Assembly: GCF_016065055.1 (NCBI RefSeq)
Contig: NZ_CP065856.1
Coordinates: forward strand, 372,001 to 436,000
Length of the DNA stretch: 64,000 nucleotides
DNA from: Halosimplex litoreum
GTDB lineage: Archaea > Halobacteriota > Halobacteria > Halobacteriales > Haloarculaceae
Direction of reading: 5' to 3'
Shown: piece by piece, positions 59,030-64,000 of the stretch
Layout of the letters: each line of letters opens with the position of its first letter
How positions within the stretch are numbered: the stretch's first letter is position 1
Position numbers and translations under genes: made by a program
The notes under the pieces: model-generated
Database searches by the model: none
The model's input: only the letters and a program-made list of their open reading frames with translations
Told to the model about the DNA's origin: nothing

Positions 59030-60145
59030 ATGAGCCGGCTCCCGCGACTCGAACCGCCGCCGCGCGTCGTCGACGCGTCGCTGCTGGGCGCGGTGGTCGT
59101 CCTGCTCGCGACGGGCGGGGTGAGCCTCGTCTCCGGCCGTCCGTCCGGCGCCTGGGTGTTCGACGTCCACGCGGTCGCGGGGCTTGCGACGGTGGTCCTG
59201 CTGGCCTGGAAGCTCCGGCGAGTGCGCCACCGGCTGCGACCCGGCGACCTCGACGCGACGCGGCTGCTGTCGGCCCTGCTGGGCGTCGTCGCGACCGCGG
59301 CGCTGGCGACCGGTGTCTGGTGGGTGTTCGGCGGGCAACTCGACCTCGGTCCGTGGGGTCTGCTCAACCTCCACATCGGGCTCGGGCTGGTCGTTCCCGT
59401 CCTCTTGCTCCTCCACCTGCGCCAGCGCTTCGCGCTCCCGACCCGCGAGTCGGCGGCCGACCGGCGCAACGCGCTGCGCTACGCGGCGCTGGTCGGCTCG
59501 GGCGCCGTCGCGTGGCAGGCCCAGGAACTCGCCAATCGCGTCTTCGACACCGCCGGGGCCGAGCGCCGGTTCACCGGCTCGCGCGAGCGGGGTAGCGACT
59601 CGGGCAACGGCTTCCCGGTCACCTCGTGGGTCGCCGACGACCCCGACCCCGTCGACCGGGAGGCGTGGTCGCTGACCGTCGAGGGACGGGTCGGCGAGTC
59701 GCTGGACCTGTCCTACGAGGAGGTGACCGGCGGTGAGGACGGCGGGAGTGGCGGCGATCCGGAGTCCGGGTCGACGGTCGCTCCCGCCGAGCAGCGCGCC
59801 CTCCTCGATTGCACGAGCGGGTGGTACTCCGAACACGACTGGCGCGGCGTCCGCGTCGGCGACCTGCTCGACGCGGCCGACCCCGACGACGGGACGGCCT
59901 GGGTGCAGTTCCGCTCGGTGACGGGCTACCGCTGGAGCCTCCCCGTCGAGGAAGCCCGCGACGCGATGCTGGCGACCCACGTCGACGGTGAGCGGCTCGT
60001 CCACGGCCACGGCGCGCCGATCCGGCTGGTCGCGCCCGGTCGCCGTGGCTTCCAGTGGGTCAAGTGGGTCGAGTCGGTGCGCGTGACCCGACGGCGCGGG
60101 CTCGGCGAGTGGATCGCCGTCTTCGTCAGCTGGTACGACGGGTGA
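59030..60145 (+). CDS. cytochrome-b561-like / molybdopterin oxidoreductase fusion
   Basis: This 371-residue protein has four N-terminal helices (about 15-145) with heme-candidate histidines (VFDVHAVAG, LLNLHIGLG) and a C-terminal sulfite-oxidase-family (MsrP/YedY-like) domain with the molybdenum-ligand Cys in LLDCTSGWYSEHDW (about residue 260), PIRLVAPGRRGFQWVKWV and a membrane-proximal tail. The two parts are usually separate subunits. The fusion would pass electrons directly between quinone/heme and molybdenum. The substrate is unknown. Confidence 0.82.
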   Translation: MSRLPRLEPPPRVVDASLLGAVVVLLATGGVSLVSGRPSGAWVFDVHAVAGLATVVLLAWKLRRVRHRLRPGDLDATRLLSALLGVVATAALATGVWWVFGGQLDLGPWGLLNLHIGLGLVVPVLLLLHLRQRFALPTRESAADRRNALRYAALVGSGAVAWQAQELANRVFDTAGAERRFTGSRERGSDSGNGFPVTSWVADDPDPVDREAWSLTVEGRVGESLDLSYEEVTGGEDGGSGGDPESGSTVAPAEQRALLDCTSGWYSEHDWRGVRVGDLLDAADPDDGTAWVQFRSVTGYRWSLPVEEARDAMLATHVDGERLVHGHGAPIRLVAPGRRGFQWVKWVESVRVTRRRGLGEWIAVFVSWYDG

Positions 60146-60162
60146 GTCCGTTTCCGCCCGGG

Positions 60163-60792
60163 CTACAGCAGCGTCGCGAGCGTCCGGAAGTCCGGCGCCG
60201 ACAGGTCCGCGGCGGTCGCGTCGACGTGGACCGTCTCGAAGCCGTGTTCGCGCGCGCCGTCGACGTCGGGCTCGCGGTCGTCGCCGACCATCACGTAGCG
60301 CTCGGCGTCGACGCGCGATCTCGCCGCCTCGTAGATGCCGCGGTCGGGTTTGATCGCCTCGATCGCGGGGTCGTGAGATGCGACGCGAGCGTCGAAGCGG
60401 TCGAGCAGACCGATCTCGGCGACCTTGCCGAACTGCACGTCCGGAACGCCGTTGGTCAGGATGCCGAGCGTGTGCCGGTCGGCCAGCGCCTCGACCGCCG
60501 ACTCGACGCCAGGGACGGGCTCGACGGCGTCGAACTCCGCGGCGACGAGCGCCTCGGCCAGTTCACCGGGCTCGGCGTCGACCGCGTGTTCGTCGCACAC
60601 GTCCGCGAACGCCCGGCGGGAGGGGTCGTCGGCGAAGTCGCCGAAGTACTGGAAGAAGCGTTCGTCGTACGTCGCCAGTCGCTCGTCGGTGACGGTCGCG
60701 TCAGCTCGCTCGAAGGCGTCGGCTAACACGTCTCCGTAGTCGCCGCGCCAGCGGACGAGCGTCCCGTCGACGTCGAAGAAGATCGCTGCCAT
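60163..60792 (-). CDS. HAD-superfamily hydrolase
   Basis: This 209-residue protein has motif I FFDVDGTLVRW (Asp nucleophile), motif II ILTNG near residue 115, and motif III/IV in KPDRGIYEAARSRV and MVGDDREPDVDGA. It resembles phosphoglycolate phosphatase/haloacid dehalogenase-like enzymes; the exact substrate is not determinable. It follows the UPF0201 gene on the same strand by 6 nt. Confidence 0.88.
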   Translation of the reverse strand: MAAIFFDVDGTLVRWRGDYGDVLADAFERADATVTDERLATYDERFFQYFGDFADDPSRRAFADVCDEHAVDAEPGELAEALVAAEFDAVEPVPGVESAVEALADRHTLGILTNGVPDVQFGKVAEIGLLDRFDARVASHDPAIEAIKPDRGIYEAARSRVDAERYVMVGDDREPDVDGAREHGFETVHVDATAADLSAPDFRTLATLL

Positions 60793-60798
60793 CGGAGG

Positions 60799-61218
60799 CT
60801 ACTCGTCGGGGTCGATCGGTTTGCCGTCTTTCGTCGGCGGGGCGACGTGGTCGATGTAGGACTCGGCGTCGGGGTCGTTCACCCGCACGCGGACGTGGAT
60901 GTCGCCGAGTTCGCTCGGGTCGCCGACGGCGAAGTTGACGACGCCCTGGAAGGCGGCCTGCTTCTTCAGGTCGAACGAGAAGGTGTCGCCGCGCAGGTCC
61001 TCGAAGAAGGCCCCCCGGGCGGTGTCGAGGATCTCCTGGCGGTGGAGCGACTCCGACAGCGTCTCCATCTCGTGAGCGGTGGCGACGATCTCGCCGTGGC
61101 CCTGCTCGACCTCGGCGCCGGGGAAGAGGTTCGTGACCGCGTCGGCGACCCTGTCGGTCACCTCGGTGTCGTTGACCGGTGCGGTGATCTGTACGTCGAC
61201 GGCGTAGACGGTGCTCAT
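60799..61218 (-). CDS. UPF0201 family RNA-binding-domain protein
   Basis: This 139-residue protein belongs to the archaeal UPF0201/COG1931 group, seen as ribosomal-L5-like RNA-binding domains. The pattern VDVQITAPVNDTEVTDRVADAVTNLFPGA and DTFSFDLKKQAAFQGVVNFAVGD is clear. It lies next to UPF0200, a strongly conserved archaeal pair. Function is unknown. Confidence 0.88.
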   Translation of the reverse strand: MSTVYAVDVQITAPVNDTEVTDRVADAVTNLFPGAEVEQGHGEIVATAHEMETLSESLHRQEILDTARGAFFEDLRGDTFSFDLKKQAAFQGVVNFAVGDPSELGDIHVRVRVNDPDAESYIDHVAPPTKDGKPIDPDE

Positions 61219-61237
61219 GGCTGTGTCTCCCGTGTGG

Positions 61238-61828
61238 TCATTCGTCGGTGTCGCTCTCTACTGTGTCGCCCGCGACCGCGTCGGGACCGTCGGCGAGCAG
61301 GCGCTCGATGCCCGATCGGAAGGCGTCGAGACTGGCGTCGTTGACGATCGTCACGTCGGCCATCTCCATCGCCGCGCCCATGCCGAACCCGAGTTCGCGC
61401 TCGTCGCGCTCGGCGATCGATTCGCCGCCCTCCTCGGCGGAGGCGTCGCGGCCGCGCAGGTCGAGCCGTTCGGCGCGCAGTTCGTCGGGCGCGTGGATCT
61501 CCACGAGCGCGAAGTCGTCGCCGAACGCCTCGGCGAAGCGCTCGACCTCCACGTCCGAACGGATGCCGTCGACGACGACGGTGTCGGCGTCGTCGAGGCG
61601 GTCCTCGACGAGCGGGAGCGACTCCCGAGCGATGGCGTCCGGACCCCCCTCCTCGCGGAGCGTCTTCGCCATCTCGCCGTGGTGGGTCGCGGGGTCGAAC
61701 CCCCGGTCGCGGCAGGCCTGGCGGATCACGTCGCCCATCGTGACGACGGGCACGCCCGCCTCCCGCGCGACCGCGGCGGCCTCGCTCTTCCCGCTGCCGG
61801 GCAGTCCGACGATCCCGATGACTGTCAT
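61238..61828 (-). CDS. UPF0200 family P-loop kinase-like protein
   Basis: This 196-residue protein has Walker A IVGLPGSGKSE (about 6-16), MGDVIRQACRDRG, VVVDGIRSDVEVERF and a lid RLDLRGRDAS. It resembles dephospho-CoA kinases and archaeal UPF0200 proteins. The start MTVIGIVGLPG is chosen over an extension of nine codons. It is the first gene of the UPF0200-UPF0201-HAD operon. Confidence 0.88.
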   Translation of the reverse strand: MTVIGIVGLPGSGKSEAAAVAREAGVPVVTMGDVIRQACRDRGFDPATHHGEMAKTLREEGGPDAIARESLPLVEDRLDDADTVVVDGIRSDVEVERFAEAFGDDFALVEIHAPDELRAERLDLRGRDASAEEGGESIAERDERELGFGMGAAMEMADVTIVNDASLDAFRSGIERLLADGPDAVAGDTVESDTDE

Positions 61829-61950
61829 CGCCGGATGTACTGGAACGGCCCGCATAAGGACTGCGTTGTCGGTCGTGGTCGCACCCGGCCCCCTCCCGAT
61901 CGGCCGGATTCCGATCCGATCCGTGGACGGCGGTTACCCTCGCCTCCGGG

Positions 61951-62469
61951 TCACCCCGCTGCGGTCGGCGTCGGCGTCGGGAACTGCGCGTTCTCGCAGC
62001 CGGCCAGGGTGCTCCCCGTCCGAGCGGAGAGGCTCCCGTCAGAGCGGATCTGCACGGTCGTCCCGTAGGAGTTGCAGTGGTCGAAGGTCTCGATCGCGTC
62101 GCTGTGAGTCGCTTCGCGCCTCGGGAGGTCGACCGCGAGTTCGTAGTACGCCGGCCTGCGAAGCTCGCCCCGCACCCGCTCGCCGGGCGCCAGCGAGTAC
62201 GAGCGGTTCAGGAGCGTCTCGTTCCGAACCGGAACCGCGACCGAGACGGCGACCGTTCGGATCTCGTTTCCGTCGTTCACGACGGTCACGGTGTGGGGCG
62301 AAACGTCCTCGACGGGGTCGCCGATCGCGAAGGACTGGCCCGATCCGTCGACCGGAATCGGCTCGCGTTCGTCCCCCGACAGCGGCGCACCGCAGCCGCT
62401 CAGCACGAGCCCGCCGACCAGTACGGCGGCCACCAGCAGGACCCGTCTGCGACCCGCTCTCGCGTTCAC
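61951..62469 (-). CDS. putative lipoprotein
   Basis: This 172-residue protein has a basic start, hydrophobic core and lipobox LSGC (Cys near residue 26), fitting lipid anchoring. The rest is beta-rich (VTVVNDGNEIRTVAVSVAVPVRNETLLNRSYSLAPGE) and ends in a Thr/Pro tail. It is divergent from the cytochrome P450 gene. Function is unknown. Confidence 0.75.
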   Translation of the reverse strand: MNARAGRRRVLLVAAVLVGGLVLSGCGAPLSGDEREPIPVDGSGQSFAIGDPVEDVSPHTVTVVNDGNEIRTVAVSVAVPVRNETLLNRSYSLAPGERVRGELRRPAYYELAVDLPRREATHSDAIETFDHCNSYGTTVQIRSDGSLSARTGSTLAGCENAQFPTPTPTAAG

Positions 62470-62607
62470 TGGTCTCGGTGTGTCTCTGAAACGGATAAAC
62501 GGTCGGGTCCCGACGCTCCGACCGCGGTCGTCGCCGGACCGCTCGCGGCGTGACCGTCGCCGCTCGCTCCGGTTAGTACAGCGCCGAGCGTACTCGACCG
62601 AAGGACG

Positions 62608-64000
62608 ATGGCGCTGGAGTCCGTAGGGTCACCGATGGCAATTCACGACGCCGCCGACGGGGCCGAGGAGGCGGGCGCCGAAGCGCTCCGGGAGTCCACC
62701 CCGGGGGACCGACCGCCCGGTCCCGACGGCGTTCCGGTGATCGGCAACACGCTCCAGTTCGTGCGGGACCCGGTCGCCTTCTACGCGCGTTGCGCCGCCT
62801 ACGAGGACGACGTGGTCACCTACCGCGTCGCCACCAGCGACGGCGTCATGCTCACACACCCCGCGGATATCGAGCAGGTGCTCGTCACCGACGACGCCGA
62901 CTACCACCGCGCCTCGATCATCCGCAACGCGCTGGGCCAGATCGCCGACGGCGGCCTGTTCCTGCTGGAAGGCGAGGCCTGGGGGGCCCATCGCACTGCA
63001 CTCCAGCCCTCCTTCTACCGCGACCGCGTCGAGACATACGCCGACATGATGGCCCGCTTCGCAGACGAGCGCGCCGCCGAGTGGGCGGACCGCGACGCCG
63101 AGGCCGGCCCGGTCGCGGTCAGCGAGGAGATGCGCACGCTCACCCTGGAGATCCTGGCGAAGACGCTGCTCGACGTGGACATCCGCGGCCGCGAGTCGGC
63201 CATCCGCGACGCCGCGGCGGTCATCTCCGACCGCTTCGACGCCGGCTCGCTCTCCGCCCTGCTCCCGCTGTGGGTCCCCACGCCCGCGAACCGCCGCTGT
63301 CGCCGCGCTGTCTCCCGGTTCGACGACGCCATCGCGGACATCGTCGCCGAGCGCCGGGCCAGCGACGAGGCGTTCGACGACCTCCTCTCGATCCTCCTCG
63401 CCGTCGACCCCGACGACGGGACCGGCGAGTCCGACGACGGCGGCGGCCTCTCCGAACGGCAGATCCGCGACCACCTCTTTACCTTCCTGTTCGCCGGCCA
63501 CGAGACGACCGCGCTCACGCTCTCGTACGCCGTGATGCTGCTCGCGAACGACCCCGAGCGGCAAGCGCGGCTCCACGAGGAACTCGATTCGGTTTTAGGC
63601 GACGGGAGCGAGGGGAGCGCGGCCGACGCCGAGCGACCGGGCGCGGCGGATCTGTTCGAACTCGACTACCTGGACAGGGTCGTCGACGAGGCGCTGCGGC
63701 TCTACCCGCCGGCCTACACCGTCTTCCGCGAACCCACGCGGGACGTGGAACTCGGCGGCTACCAGATCCCGGCAGGGTCGACCGTCTCGCTGCCCCAGTG
63801 GGTCGTCCAGCGCGACGAGCGGTGGTACGACGACCCCGACGCCTTCCGCCCGGAGCGCTGGACCGACTCGTTCCGCGAGGGGCTCCCGGAGTACGCGTAC
63901 TTCCCCTTCGGTGGCGGCCCGCGCCACTGCATCGGCATGCGCTTCGCGCTCATGGAGGCGAAGCTCGTGCTCGCGACGCTGGCCGCGCGGTTCGCGTTCG
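62608..64000 (+). CDS. cytochrome P450, 3' end outside the window
   Basis: The frame is open from the ATG at 62608 (an alternative ATG is at 62635) to the window edge, covering about 464 residues. P450 signatures are clear: I-helix FAGHETTALTLSY, ExxR motif in DEALRLYPP and the heme-Cys loop FPFGGGPRHCIGMRF near 63900. Only the last few dozen residues are missing. It is probably a soluble monooxygenase of the CYP174-like haloarchaeal type, inferred. The redox partner is not nearby. Confidence 0.92.
   Translation, partial: MALESVGSPMAIHDAADGAEEAGAEALRESTPGDRPPGPDGVPVIGNTLQFVRDPVAFYARCAAYEDDVVTYRVATSDGVMLTHPADIEQVLVTDDADYHRASIIRNALGQIADGGLFLLEGEAWGAHRTALQPSFYRDRVETYADMMARFADERAAEWADRDAEAGPVAVSEEMRTLTLEILAKTLLDVDIRGRESAIRDAAAVISDRFDAGSLSALLPLWVPTPANRRCRRAVSRFDDAIADIVAERRASDEAFDDLLSILLAVDPDDGTGESDDGGGLSERQIRDHLFTFLFAGHETTALTLSYAVMLLANDPERQARLHEELDSVLGDGSEGSAADAERPGAADLFELDYLDRVVDEALRLYPPAYTVFREPTRDVELGGYQIPAGSTVSLPQWVVQRDERWYDDPDAFRPERWTDSFREGLPEYAYFPFGGGPRHCIGMRFALMEAKLVLATLAARFAF

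Noticed and set aside
1..64000. tRNA and rRNA genes
   Set aside because: I looked by eye for T-arm and anticodon-stem patterns (GTTCGAATCC type) on both strands and found none in a convincing cloverleaf; a tRNAscan run would settle it.

Overview
This window is chromosomal DNA of an extremely halophilic archaeon (class Halobacteria; probably Haloarculaceae, by overall impression only). The evidence is very high GC, strongly acidic predicted proteins, mostly leaderless genes with a TATA box about 26-30 nt before the start codon, and archaeal or haloarchaeal genes such as egsA (sn-glycerol-1-phosphate dehydrogenase), nac, transcription factor S, nreA and the UPF0200/UPF0201 pair. I found no rRNA, tRNA, CRISPR array, transposase or replication origin.

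Layout. 0-4.4 kb: dapE and lysA of lysine biosynthesis, then a palindrome-rich intergenic array and a PUA-domain gene. 4.4-8.7 kb: small proteins, a NYN nuclease, and an NAD-epimerase gene whose last 94 bp are repeated about 1 kb downstream, on the far side of a nucleotidyltransferase/small-protein pair. 8.8-14.1 kb: egsA, a palindromic repeat element and ileS with a long leader. 14.5-20.6 kb: gdh and gltB (ammonia assimilation). 20.7-24.4 kb: dapA-dapB and dapD, followed by two further copies of the dapD 3' end. 24.5-28.7 kb: vapBC, an Nmad3-like protein and a three-gene ABC transporter operon. 28.8-41.5 kb: housekeeping genes (nac-trmI, tfs, ppa, rnhA, nreA), a DoxX operon, an alkaline-phosphatase-superfamily protein, a PadR/RosR-like regulator and an M48 protease. 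41.5-46.2 kb: a secreted COG1361 protein with an RND/MMPL exporter. 46.3-64 kb: a flavin disulfide reductase, MOSC and cupin proteins, a large FG-GAP surface protein, tandem membrane paralogues, an MrfA-like helicase, a Ca2+-binding-repeat membrane protein with a cytoplasmic winged helix, a cytochrome b/molybdopterin fusion, UPF0200/0201, a lipoprotein and a truncated cytochrome P450.

Most notable signals. (1) dapA and ileS are each preceded by a leaderless mini-ORF containing codons for the cognate amino acid (Lys/Arg-rich end before dapA; Ile-Ile before ileS), followed by stem-loops that can pair in alternative ways. This is the architecture of leader-peptide attenuation. (2) Two housekeeping genes (the epimerase and dapD) have duplicated 3' coding ends, including the stop codon, beside toxin-antitoxin-like modules, as if something inserts at gene 3' ends and regenerates them. 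(3) A repeat family with conserved ends around variable palindromic bodies occurs three times, and an 11-nt loop on a covarying stem occurs twice. These are inferences from sequence patterns and need comparative tests.
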